A DNA stretch of 64,000 bases from Streptomyces uncialis (GTDB lineage Bacteria; Actinomycetota; Actinomycetes; Streptomycetales; Streptomycetaceae): contig NZ_LFBV01000004.1 of NCBI RefSeq assembly GCF_001905345.1, positions 186,001 to 250,000 on the forward strand. Direction: 5' to 3'. Positions 53,086 through 60,442 of this stretch are shown here, one piece after another. The notes beneath the pieces were generated by a model. That model saw nothing but the letters and a program-made list of their open reading frames with translations. It ran no database searches and was not told where the DNA came from. Within the stretch, counting starts at the first letter, position 1; every line of letters begins with the position of its first letter. The position numbers and the translations under genes were made by a program.

Positions 53086-53188
53086 TGGAAACAATAGCCG
53101 CGAGCCGCCGTATGCCACTTCTCGCAGATTGCTGTGCCCTGCCTGATCGGGCGAGGGGTTGACGTGCCGATCAGGCCGTGGAAACAAT
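53086..53188. promoter_or_regulatory. Divergent promoter region with inverted and direct repeats
   Basis: Between the SnoaL2 and Rieske genes. GCCTGATCGG (53141-53150) and CCGATCAGGC (53167-53176) form a perfect 10-bp-arm inverted repeat; its spacer contains TTGACG (53159-53164), a likely -35 for the Rieske gene. TGGAAACAAT occurs twice in direct orientation (53086-53095 and 53179-53188); the second could supply AACAAT as -10 (18-base spacer), while the first gives TATTGT as a -10 on the minus strand. Confidence 0.65.
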
Positions 53189-53252
53189 TTCGCAGGGAAA
53201 AAGAAAGAGCATCAATGACTACGGGCCGCCTTATCGCGGCAGGGGAGTTGTC

Positions 53253-54275
53253 ATGACCGGGCTCGATCGTTCCGGCATTCCGTCCGCCGAGGAATCACCC
53301 CACCGGGAACTCGGTCCTCCCGTACCCGGGGAGGGGGAGGACGGTCTGTACAGCCAGAGTTGGTTCCCGGTCTGTCTGTCGGACGAACTGACCGCGGGTT
53401 CGGTGGTCGGCGCGGACTTCCTGGGTGGCCGGGTGGTCGCGTTCCGGGCCGCCGGCGGCGGCGAGGCCCGGGTGCTCAGCGCGTACTGCGTCCATCTCGG
53501 CGCTGATCTGTCGGTGGGGGAGGTGGTGGGAGATCGGCTGCGGTGCCGCTTCCACCGCTGGGAGTACGACGGCGCCGGGATGTGCGCGGTGACGGGCATC
53601 GGCGACCCGGTGCCGCCGGGGGCACGGCTGTTCCGCTTCCCGGCACGGGAGCGGCACGGGATCGTCTGGGCGTTCAACGGCGAGCGGCCCACGTTCGACG
53701 TCCCGGATCTCCCCTATCCGCAGGACGAGCTGGTGTTCCGCCACTCCGTCCTCGACGAGGCGCCCTTCGACCCCTGGCTGGTGACCGCGCAGACCCTTGA
53801 CCTCCAGCACTTCGGCCTCCAGCACGAGTTCACGATGGAAGAGGACCCCAAGGACGCGGTCAGCGCCACCGATCACTCGATGGGCTACCCCCTGCGCGTC
53901 AGCGAACCCGACGGCAGCCGGCTCGACCTGCGGGTCGACATTCACGGAACCAACATCTTCTGGCAGACCGGAACTCTCGACGGCCGCTGGTTCTTCTGGA
54001 TCACCGCCCTGTGCCCGGTCCGGCCCGGGGCGTCCAGGCCCGTCTTCGTCCTCGGCGCGCGCCGCGAGGACGGCGAGGAACCGCCGGCGACGGAGGCGTT
54101 CCTCGACCGGGCCATGGAACTGATGATGGGGATGTTCGCCGACGACGCCCCGGTCCTGACGACCATCCGGTTCCGCCCCGGCATGCTGACCCGCAGCGAC
54201 GACACCCTGGCCCGGTTCCTGGAGTACGTCAGGCGCTACCCCCGGGCCAACCCGGCACGAGACTTCCTGACCTGA
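53253..54275 (+). CDS. Rieske non-heme iron oxygenase
   Basis: The 340-residue protein has an N-terminal Rieske [2Fe-2S] domain with CVH and CRFH ligands (CxH-x16/17-CxxH, about residues 80-100). A catalytic domain follows, with the mononuclear iron ligands in TLDLQHFGLQHEF (Asp-x2-His-x4-His) near residue 190. It would oxidise an aromatic or steroid-like substrate and needs a reductase, which is not next to it. ATG 53253 follows GGGGAG; it is the only plus-strand gene of this part and is transcribed from the repeat-rich promoter region. Confidence 0.9.
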   Translation: MTGLDRSGIPSAEESPHRELGPPVPGEGEDGLYSQSWFPVCLSDELTAGSVVGADFLGGRVVAFRAAGGGEARVLSAYCVHLGADLSVGEVVGDRLRCRFHRWEYDGAGMCAVTGIGDPVPPGARLFRFPARERHGIVWAFNGERPTFDVPDLPYPQDELVFRHSVLDEAPFDPWLVTAQTLDLQHFGLQHEFTMEEDPKDAVSATDHSMGYPLRVSEPDGSRLDLRVDIHGTNIFWQTGTLDGRWFFWITALCPVRPGASRPVFVLGARREDGEEPPATEAFLDRAMELMMGMFADDAPVLTTIRFRPGMLTRSDDTLARFLEYVRRYPRANPARDFLT

Positions 54276-54289
54276 CCCGCGACCGGCCG

Positions 54290-54322
54290 CGCGGGGTGCG
54301 GCAGCTTGCACCGCACCCCGCG
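54290..54322. terminator. Bidirectional hairpin between convergent genes
   Basis: Perfect 12-bp stem CGCGGGGTGCGG / CCGCACCCCGCG (54290-54301 and 54311-54322) with loop CAGCTTGCA, between the Rieske and TAP-type hydrolase genes. Confidence 0.9.
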
Positions 54323-54340
54323 ACCACGCCCGCACACCCG

Positions 54341-55780
54341 TCAGACCTGCGGCTCCCGGTGGGTGAGCGTCACATCGGACCCGGGCAGCACCCCGTCGAT
54401 CAGATACGACGTGACGACCTCGTCGACACCCGGATCACCGTAGAACGGGAAGACCCGATGGTGCGCCGAGCCCTCCAGGGTGAGCAGCCGGGAGTTGTGC
54501 CGCAGCACCTCACCCATCCGTACCGCGGCCGCGTGCGGGGTCGACATGTCCTCGGCCGACTGCACGAGCAGGACACTCTCCGCGGCGTTGCCCTCGCCCA
54601 GCGCCGTCACCGGCTCGCTCGGCGGCACCGGCCAGAAGGCCGTCGCCTTGATCCCCGCCATCGCCGCCCCGGTGAACGGATGACTGCGCGCCGCGCGTTC
54701 CATGTCCCGCCGGTACACGTCCACGTTCCGCGGCCACGCCCAGTCACCGGCGAGAATGGCCATCTGCGCGACCGTACCGCTCTCCTCCTTCGGCTGCCCG
54801 AACATCGAGGCCAGAAAGCCCGTCGTCGCCGGCTCCAGCGGACCGCCGTGCACGGCCGAACGGATGATGTCCCCGAGGAAGCCGTAGTTGCGGTCACTGT
54901 TCAGCATCCCCACCACGAGCAGTCGCGCCAGGGTGCGGTCCAGTGGGAACCCCGCCACCGCCACCGGTTCACCGGCGTCCACCCTGGCCAGCAGCCGGTC
55001 GTAGGAAGCCCGCACCAGGGCCGCGGAAGCACCCAGCCCCAGCCCCGTGTCGCGCGGCGCCGCCCAGCGCGCCCAGCGCGTCAGCGCCCGCTCACCGTTG
55101 GGCGGGAAGTCGGTGAACAGCCCGCGCCACACCCAGTCGGGGCTGCAGACGCTGTCGAGGACCACCCGGTCGGCGTGCTCGCCGAACATCTGGGTCCACA
55201 CCGCGCCCAGATAGGTGCCGTAGGAGTAGCCGAGATAGGAGATCCGCTGCTCACCGAGCGCCCCGCGGATCACCTCCATGTCCCGTGCGATGTTCCGCGA
55301 ATTGGCGTACGGCAGGATGTCCAGGGCGTGCTCGGCGACCTTCGCCGCCACGTTCGCCTGGAACCGCACCTCGTGGTCGAAGTCCCGAGGCTGGTGGAAG
55401 ACCCAGAACCGCTCCTCCGGGTCCAGGCCGCACACCACCGGACTGCTGCGCCCCATGAACCGGTGGTCGAACGCCACCACGTCGTACTGCGCCAGTACCT
55501 CCTTCGGCAGCGTTCCCACCAGTTGGGCGCCCAGGAGGGTGCCCCGGTTGCCCAGATCGTCCCCGGGGCCGATCAGCAGCACACCCCGCCGCCGCTCCGG
55601 CGCGGTCGCCCGGTGCCGGACCAGACCGAGGGTGAGGGTGCCTCCGTCCGGCCTGGCGTAGTCCAGCGGGACGCTCAACCGGGCGCATTCGAGACTGCCC
55701 AGGGCCTGTTCGTCGGCCTCCGTCCAGGTCAGCTCCTGCGTCTGGAAACTCCGGACGGCGTCCGTCCGCACCTCGCTCAT
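54341..55780 (-). CDS. TAP-type alpha/beta hydrolase 1 (TnmK-like)
   Basis: The 479-residue protein has a short N-terminal alpha/beta part (RLSVPLDYARPDGGTL), the nucleophile region SYLGYSYGTYLGAVW with the Ser in GYSYG, a helical lid, and a TAP-like C-terminal part with the His in GSAHHRVFPF. Fold and pairing recall TnmK1 and TnmK2 of tiancimycin, where TnmK1 is reported to join the anthraquinone and enediyne halves. That comparison is inference from family type, not from an alignment. ATG 55780 overlaps the upstream stop by ATGA. Confidence 0.85.
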   Translation of the reverse strand: MSEVRTDAVRSFQTQELTWTEADEQALGSLECARLSVPLDYARPDGGTLTLGLVRHRATAPERRRGVLLIGPGDDLGNRGTLLGAQLVGTLPKEVLAQYDVVAFDHRFMGRSSPVVCGLDPEERFWVFHQPRDFDHEVRFQANVAAKVAEHALDILPYANSRNIARDMEVIRGALGEQRISYLGYSYGTYLGAVWTQMFGEHADRVVLDSVCSPDWVWRGLFTDFPPNGERALTRWARWAAPRDTGLGLGASAALVRASYDRLLARVDAGEPVAVAGFPLDRTLARLLVVGMLNSDRNYGFLGDIIRSAVHGGPLEPATTGFLASMFGQPKEESGTVAQMAILAGDWAWPRNVDVYRRDMERAARSHPFTGAAMAGIKATAFWPVPPSEPVTALGEGNAAESVLLVQSAEDMSTPHAAAVRMGEVLRHNSRLLTLEGSAHHRVFPFYGDPGVDEVVTSYLIDGVLPGSDVTLTHREPQV

Positions 55781-57288
55781 GACCGGCTCCCCCGCTGTCC
55801 GCCGCTGTCCGTCCGTCGCTCCTCCGGCGTCGACGGCCGGCCGGTGAGGGTCACGTCCGTGTCCGGGAGCTTCCCGGTGAGCAGGTACTCGGTCGCCACC
55901 TCGTTCACACCGGGATCGCCCTGGAACGGGAAGACCCGGTGATGCGCCGATCCGGCCACCGTGACCAGCCGGGCGGTGCGCGGCAACTGCCCGCGCAGCC
56001 GAACAGCACCATGGGCGGGCGTGAACATGTCCTCGGCCGACTGCACCAGCAAATGGCTCTCCGCACGGTTGTCCGCACCGAACACGGTCACCGGCTCCCG
56101 GGGCGGCAGCGGCCAGAACGCACCGGCCTTCGGGCCGGCCATCGCGGGTCCGATGAACCGGAACCGCTCACCGTGCCCGGCCAGGCCCCGGCGGTACACA
56201 TCGAGGTCCCGCGGCCAGGCCGCGTCACCGCACAGGACCGCCAACTGCGCCACGGCGGCGCTCTCCTCCTTGCCCCGCCCGAACATCTCGCCCAGGGTCC
56301 GCAGCGACGACGGCGACGCCTCGCCGCCGTGCGCGGCGGCCCGCAGGATGTCGGCGAGGACACCCCAGGCCCGGTCCATGCTCAGCAGCACCATGGTGAA
56401 CAGCCGCAGCATGGTGCCGTCCACGGGCATCCCGGCGACCGGCACCGGGGAGCGGTCCGCCCGCTCGACCAGCCGGTCGACCGCCGTACGCACCCGCTGC
56501 CCGGTAGCGCCCAGGCCGAGTTCGCCGTGGCGCTCGGCGGCCCAGCGCGCCCAGTTGCCCAGTGCCGTCTCGCAACTGGCCGCGTAGCCGAGGAACATCG
56601 GACGCCACACCGAGTCGGGGTCGATGACGCTGTCGAGGACCACCCGGTCGGCGTGCTCGCCGGACATCTGGGTCCACACCGCGCCCAGATAGCTGCCGTA
56701 GGAGTAGCCGAGATAGGAGATCCGCTCCTCGCCCAGCGCGGCGCGGATGACCTCCATGTCCCGTGCGATGTTCCGCGACGTCACATGGGGCAGGACGTCC
56801 GCCGCCTCCTGGAAGCACCGCTCGACCACACCGCGCTGGAACTCCACCTCCGCGTCGAAGCCCTGCTGGCTGTGGAAGATCCACAGCCACTGCTCGGGGC
56901 TCAGCCCGCAGGTCAGAGGCTCGCTGAGCCCGCTGAACCGGTGATCGAACCCCACGAGGTCGTAGCTGTCGAGCACCTCGCCCGGCAGCGACCGCACCAG
57001 ATCCGGCACCAGGAGGGTGCCCCGGTTGCCCGGGTCGTCGGGGCCGACCAGCAGTACCCCGCGCCGCCGCCCGGGGGAGCGGGCCCGGTGCCGGGCCAGC
57101 GCCAGATCGAGGGTCGGGCCCTGGGGGCGGGCATGGTCCACCGGAACCGTGACGGTCGCGAAGTCCAGCCCGGCGAGCGCGTCGTCGTCGGGCGCGCGCC
57201 ACACGGGGCGCTGCGCGGAGAACTCCGCGCTGCCCGGTCCGGTCCTGTCGTGTCCGTCGCGCGGCGGCGGCACCTGTGCTGTCACCAT
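55777..57288 (-). CDS. TAP-type alpha/beta hydrolase 2 (TnmK-like)
   Basis: The 503-residue paralogue of the next gene shows strong internal similarity: RGVLLVGPDDPGNRGTLL, SYLGYSYGSYLGAVW (Ser in GYSYG) and GSAHHRVFPFQGDPG. Both copies keep the Ser and His. Start ATG 57288 follows GGAAGGGAAG. Its stop overlaps the start of hydrolase 1 by ATGA, so the pair is made together and arose by tandem duplication. They could be partners, one acting as a linking or cyclising enzyme and the other as an esterase. Confidence 0.85.
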   Translation of the reverse strand: MVTAQVPPPRDGHDRTGPGSAEFSAQRPVWRAPDDDALAGLDFATVTVPVDHARPQGPTLDLALARHRARSPGRRRGVLLVGPDDPGNRGTLLVPDLVRSLPGEVLDSYDLVGFDHRFSGLSEPLTCGLSPEQWLWIFHSQQGFDAEVEFQRGVVERCFQEAADVLPHVTSRNIARDMEVIRAALGEERISYLGYSYGSYLGAVWTQMSGEHADRVVLDSVIDPDSVWRPMFLGYAASCETALGNWARWAAERHGELGLGATGQRVRTAVDRLVERADRSPVPVAGMPVDGTMLRLFTMVLLSMDRAWGVLADILRAAAHGGEASPSSLRTLGEMFGRGKEESAAVAQLAVLCGDAAWPRDLDVYRRGLAGHGERFRFIGPAMAGPKAGAFWPLPPREPVTVFGADNRAESHLLVQSAEDMFTPAHGAVRLRGQLPRTARLVTVAGSAHHRVFPFQGDPGVNEVATEYLLTGKLPDTDVTLTGRPSTPEERRTDSGGQRGSRS

Positions 57289-57334
57289 CTTCCCTTCCGA
57301 GAGAGGGAGTACCGGATCGTGCGGGGAACCGTGT

Positions 57335-58405
57335 TCAGGGACGAATCTCGTACAGCGCGTTGAAGGGCGTCGGGCTGGGCATCGGCCGTACCGAGGTCAG
57401 GCCCGCCTCCTCGCACAGCGTGCGCAGGGTGCCGGGTGGCAGCCCCAGCATCCCGAGCGAAGGACCCTCGCCGGCCCGGGTGATGGGCACGCTGTACAGC
57501 ACGCTCGCCCCGTACAGCAGGGCGGCACCGGACCCGGTGTTCTCGACGGCACGGTCGACGCCGTTGCTCTCCAGCAGCAGGAACACCCCGCCGGGGGCGA
57601 GCGCCGAGCGCACCGCGCGCAGGGTCCCGCCCGGATCGGGGGCGTCGTGCAGGACGTCGAAGGACATGATCAGGCCGTGCTCCCCGGACAGCGCCTCCCG
57701 GGCGTCGGCCTCGACGAACTCCACCCGGTCCGCCACCCCGGCCTCCTGGGCCGCCCGACGGGCGCGCTCCACGTTCAGCCGCAGCCGGTCGTACCCGACG
57801 AACCGGGAACGGGGGAAGCGCCCGGCGAGCAGGACGAGGGCCCGGCCGCCACCGCTGCCGACATGGGCGACGCGTGTACCGTCCTCCAGAGCCCGCGCCA
57901 GACCGTCGACGGCGGGCACCCACTGCGGCAGCAGCAGGGAGTCCAGCCAGCTCGCACTCATCTGCCACATCGTCCGGTACAGCGACTCGGGGTACTGCTC
58001 AGGTGTCAGCCCGCCGCCCGAGCGGAAACCCTCGGTCACACCGTCGAGCATCATCGACAGGGCAGGCACCAGACGCGCCGCGCCCGCGATGAAGAACGGT
58101 GACTCCTCGAACGCCAGCACCGCCGCGTGCTCGGGCGGCAGGATGAACCGCTCCCGCCCCTCCTCGTCCGCCTTCCCGACGGTCAGATAGCCCGCGCTGG
58201 ACAGACACAGCAGCCATTCGCGTACATACCGCTCGTCGAGCCCGGTCCGCGTGGCGAGTCCCGCGCTGTCGGCGGGGCCCTGCTCGGCCAGTGCCCGGAA
58301 GAGACCCAACTGGTCTCCCAGGGCACACATGATGCTGACCATGCCACCGCTCATGTCGTCCATGACACGGGTGACGAACGCCTCCGTTACCGTCGCATCG
58401 TTCAC
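57335..58405 (-). CDS. SAM-dependent methyltransferase with N-terminal winged helix
   Basis: The 356-residue protein has an N-terminal winged-helix dimerisation part (GDQLGLFRALAEQGPADSA, YLTVGKADEEG). A class I SAM domain follows, with HVGSGGGRALVLL (about residue 190), an acidic strand 2 (FVGYDRLRLNVERA) and FDVLHDAPDPGG. It resembles small-molecule O-/C-methyltransferases. The C-terminal half is paralogous to the fusion protein at 60443 (shared FRSGGG, LAFEESPF and PFNALYEIRP endings). Start GTG 58405 follows GGGAGG. It shares a regulatory gap with the HxlR gene. Confidence 0.85.
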   Translation of the reverse strand: MNDATVTEAFVTRVMDDMSGGMVSIMCALGDQLGLFRALAEQGPADSAGLATRTGLDERYVREWLLCLSSAGYLTVGKADEEGRERFILPPEHAAVLAFEESPFFIAGAARLVPALSMMLDGVTEGFRSGGGLTPEQYPESLYRTMWQMSASWLDSLLLPQWVPAVDGLARALEDGTRVAHVGSGGGRALVLLAGRFPRSRFVGYDRLRLNVERARRAAQEAGVADRVEFVEADAREALSGEHGLIMSFDVLHDAPDPGGTLRAVRSALAPGGVFLLLESNGVDRAVENTGSGAALLYGASVLYSVPITRAGEGPSLGMLGLPPGTLRTLCEEAGLTSVRPMPSPTPFNALYEIRP

Positions 58406-58582
58406 GCGCGCCTCCCGAGCGGGTTCGTGAGCGGACCGCACCGCACGTCGGCGGCACGTGCGGCTCGACTCTAGGTGCCGCGGCCGAAGACGGCCTTCTC
58501 CCAGGTTGCTCACGCCGGGGGCGGCGACCGCGCACCCCGGCCGCCGGGAGAGCCGCTCCGACCTGGAGCACGCTGGCCGATA

Positions 58583-58601
58583 TTGCTACTATGAGTGGTA
58601 G
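58583..58601. promoter_or_regulatory. HxlR-type site 1 (CTAC-N8-GTAG)
   Basis: TTGCTAC (58583-58589), eight bases, GTAG (58598-58601). TACTAT inside it (58587-58592) can be the -10 for the HxlR gene that starts 30 bases later. It lies in the 225-base gap between the divergent methyltransferase and HxlR genes, so autoregulation is likely. Similar motifs occur at 60279 and 62922. Confidence 0.55.
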
Positions 58602-58630
58602 TGACTCCGCATGAATACTGAGGACGCGTC

Positions 58631-59338
58631 ATGACAGGTAAGCGGAACTACGCTCAGTTCTGCGGACTCGCTGCCGGGCTGAACATCATCGGTGAACGCT
58701 GGGCCCTGCTGATCGTGCGGGAACTGCTCATCGGCCCGGCCCGGTTCAACGAGATCCTCAACAATCTGCCCGGACTCGGCCCCAATCTGCTCTCCGACCG
58801 GCTGCGTGCGCTCACCGAGCACGGGGTGGTCGAAGCGGGCGGGGTACGCGGCGACGGCCGGGGCAAGCAGTACCGGCTCACCGCCCGGGGCGAGCAGCTC
58901 AGGGAGCCGGTGCTGGCACTCGCCCGCTGGGGCATGCCTTTCCTGACCGAGGAGGACGCGGTCAGCGGCACCACCCGGGCGGCCTGGGGCTTCCTCGCCG
59001 TCCAGGCGATGATCAACGGCCGGCCGGTGCCCTCGGTGGACGAGAGCTACGAGTTCCGCGTGGCCGAGGAGGTCTTCCATATCGAGGTACGCGGCGGCAG
59101 CGCCGTCACCCACCGCGGACCTGCGGCCGATCCGGCGCTGGTCGTGACCACCGACGCCCAGACGTTCGTACGGATCGGGGCGGAGATGCGCACCCCGTTC
59201 GAGGCGCTGCTCTCCGGCCGTCTCAGGATCGACGGCCACGCGGACGCCGTCCAGAGATGCGTGGAGTTCCTCGGCCTGCTCGACGCGCCACGGCGCGCGA
59301 CCGCGCCGGCGGTACCGGCCGGAGCCGCGCCTGAATGA
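58631..59338 (+). CDS. HxlR-family regulator with SCP2-like C-terminal domain
   Basis: The 235-residue protein has the HxlR winged helix (GERWALLIVRELLIGPARFNE, LPGLGPNLLSDRLRALTEHG, then VRGDGRGKQYRLTARG). A C-terminal ~120-residue part resembles a small-ligand or sterol-carrier-like (SCP2) domain (VDESYEFRVAEEVFHIEV, then LSGRLRIDGHADAVQRC). The ligand part suggests that it senses a pathway intermediate. ATG 58631 follows GAGGA. It is divergent from the methyltransferase at 58405 and followed by an SDR gene. Confidence 0.85.
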   Translation: MTGKRNYAQFCGLAAGLNIIGERWALLIVRELLIGPARFNEILNNLPGLGPNLLSDRLRALTEHGVVEAGGVRGDGRGKQYRLTARGEQLREPVLALARWGMPFLTEEDAVSGTTRAAWGFLAVQAMINGRPVPSVDESYEFRVAEEVFHIEVRGGSAVTHRGPAADPALVVTTDAQTFVRIGAEMRTPFEALLSGRLRIDGHADAVQRCVEFLGLLDAPRRATAPAVPAGAAPE

Positions 59339-59422
59339 CGGTCCGCCGCCCCAGGACCTGGGGGAGCGGACCGGGCCATGACCGACGCCCGACCAGCCGC
59401 ACCCAGACGAAGGGGCTCCTCC

Positions 59423-60214
59423 ATGACGTCGCAGACACCGGACTCACCCTCCACCACCGGACTGGCCGGCACCACCGCCCTGGTGACGGGCGCCTCCAGC
59501 GGGATCGGGGAAGCCGTGGCCGGGGCGCTGGCCGCCCGGGGTGCCCTGGTGGCACTCGCCGCCCGCCGCCGGGACCGCCTCACCCAGGTCGCCGAGAACA
59601 TCAGGGCCAAAGGCGGCGCCGCCCTGGTGGTCGAGGCGGACGTGAGCGACGAGCCCGGCGCGGAAGCCGCCGTGGCGGCCGCGGTCGCCGAGTCGGGGCG
59701 ACTGGACATCGTGGTGAACAACGCCGGTGTCCTGCTGCTCGGCCCCGTCGAGGACGCGCCCACCGAGGAATGGCGCCGCATGCTCGAACTCAACCTGCTG
59801 GGCGTGGCCTTGGTGTCCCGTGCGGCACTGCCCCATCTGCTGCGCGCCGCCGGCACCGGCCCCCGGTACGTCGCCGACCTCGTCAACATCAGCTCCGTCG
59901 GCGGACGGATCGCCACCCCCAACACCGCCGTCTACAACGCCGCCAAGTTCGGGGTCAACGCCTTCAGCGAGTCGCTGCGCCAGGAGGTGGCGCGCCGTCA
60001 TGTACGGGTCGCCGTGATCGAACCCGGCTTCGTCGCCACCGAACTGCCCCTGCACTCACGCCCTGAGGTGCTCCAGCGGCTGGCCGGTGGCTTCGACCCC
60101 GGGGTCCCGCTGGATCCGGCCGATGTCGCGGAGACGATCGTCCATGTGATGACCCGCCCCCGGCACATGGCCGTCAACGAGGTACTGCTGCGCCCGACGG
60201 AACAACTGGACTGA
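59423..60214 (+). CDS. Short-chain dehydrogenase/reductase
   Basis: The 263-residue protein is a classical SDR: TGASSGIG cofactor motif (about 26-33), NNAG (about 100) and the catalytic Ser-Tyr-Lys in NISSVGG...VYNAAK (about 160-180). It reduces or oxidises a hydroxyl or keto group with NAD(P)(H). ATG 59423 (AAGGGG upstream) is preferred to ATG 59378, which would add a Pro/Arg-rich tail. It lies 84 bases after the HxlR gene and is probably cotranscribed. Confidence 0.92.
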   Translation: MTSQTPDSPSTTGLAGTTALVTGASSGIGEAVAGALAARGALVALAARRRDRLTQVAENIRAKGGAALVVEADVSDEPGAEAAVAAAVAESGRLDIVVNNAGVLLLGPVEDAPTEEWRRMLELNLLGVALVSRAALPHLLRAAGTGPRYVADLVNISSVGGRIATPNTAVYNAAKFGVNAFSESLRQEVARRHVRVAVIEPGFVATELPLHSRPEVLQRLAGGFDPGVPLDPADVAETIVHVMTRPRHMAVNEVLLRPTEQLD

Positions 60215-60278
60215 CCCGGCCCGCCCCAAGGACGGACGTCCGCTCCACGGGGTCGCCGGATCGAAGCGGCCTGCGATC

Positions 60279-60298
60279 TTGCTACGGGATCATGTAGC
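60279..60298. promoter_or_regulatory. HxlR-type site 2 (CTAC-N8-GTAG), orphan
   Basis: TTGCTAC (60279-60285), eight bases, GTAGC (60294-60298): GCTAC and GTAGC are perfect 5-bp arms. It is followed 25 bases later by a strong ribosome site (GGAGG) and GTG 60329, but the reading frame behind it (to 60586) runs antisense into the fusion gene and does not look real. Possibly a relic promoter. Confidence 0.45.
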
Positions 60299-60442
60299 GG
60301 ACGGGCCGAGCCCGGTACGGAGGAACGCGTGACCCGGTTCCGCACACCGCGGGACCGGGCCACGAACGGACGACGGGGGGTTGCCGCCCCCGAGGGACTG
60401 CCCGGTCGCGGAGCCCGTCGCGACCGCGCCCCGTCCGGCTCT

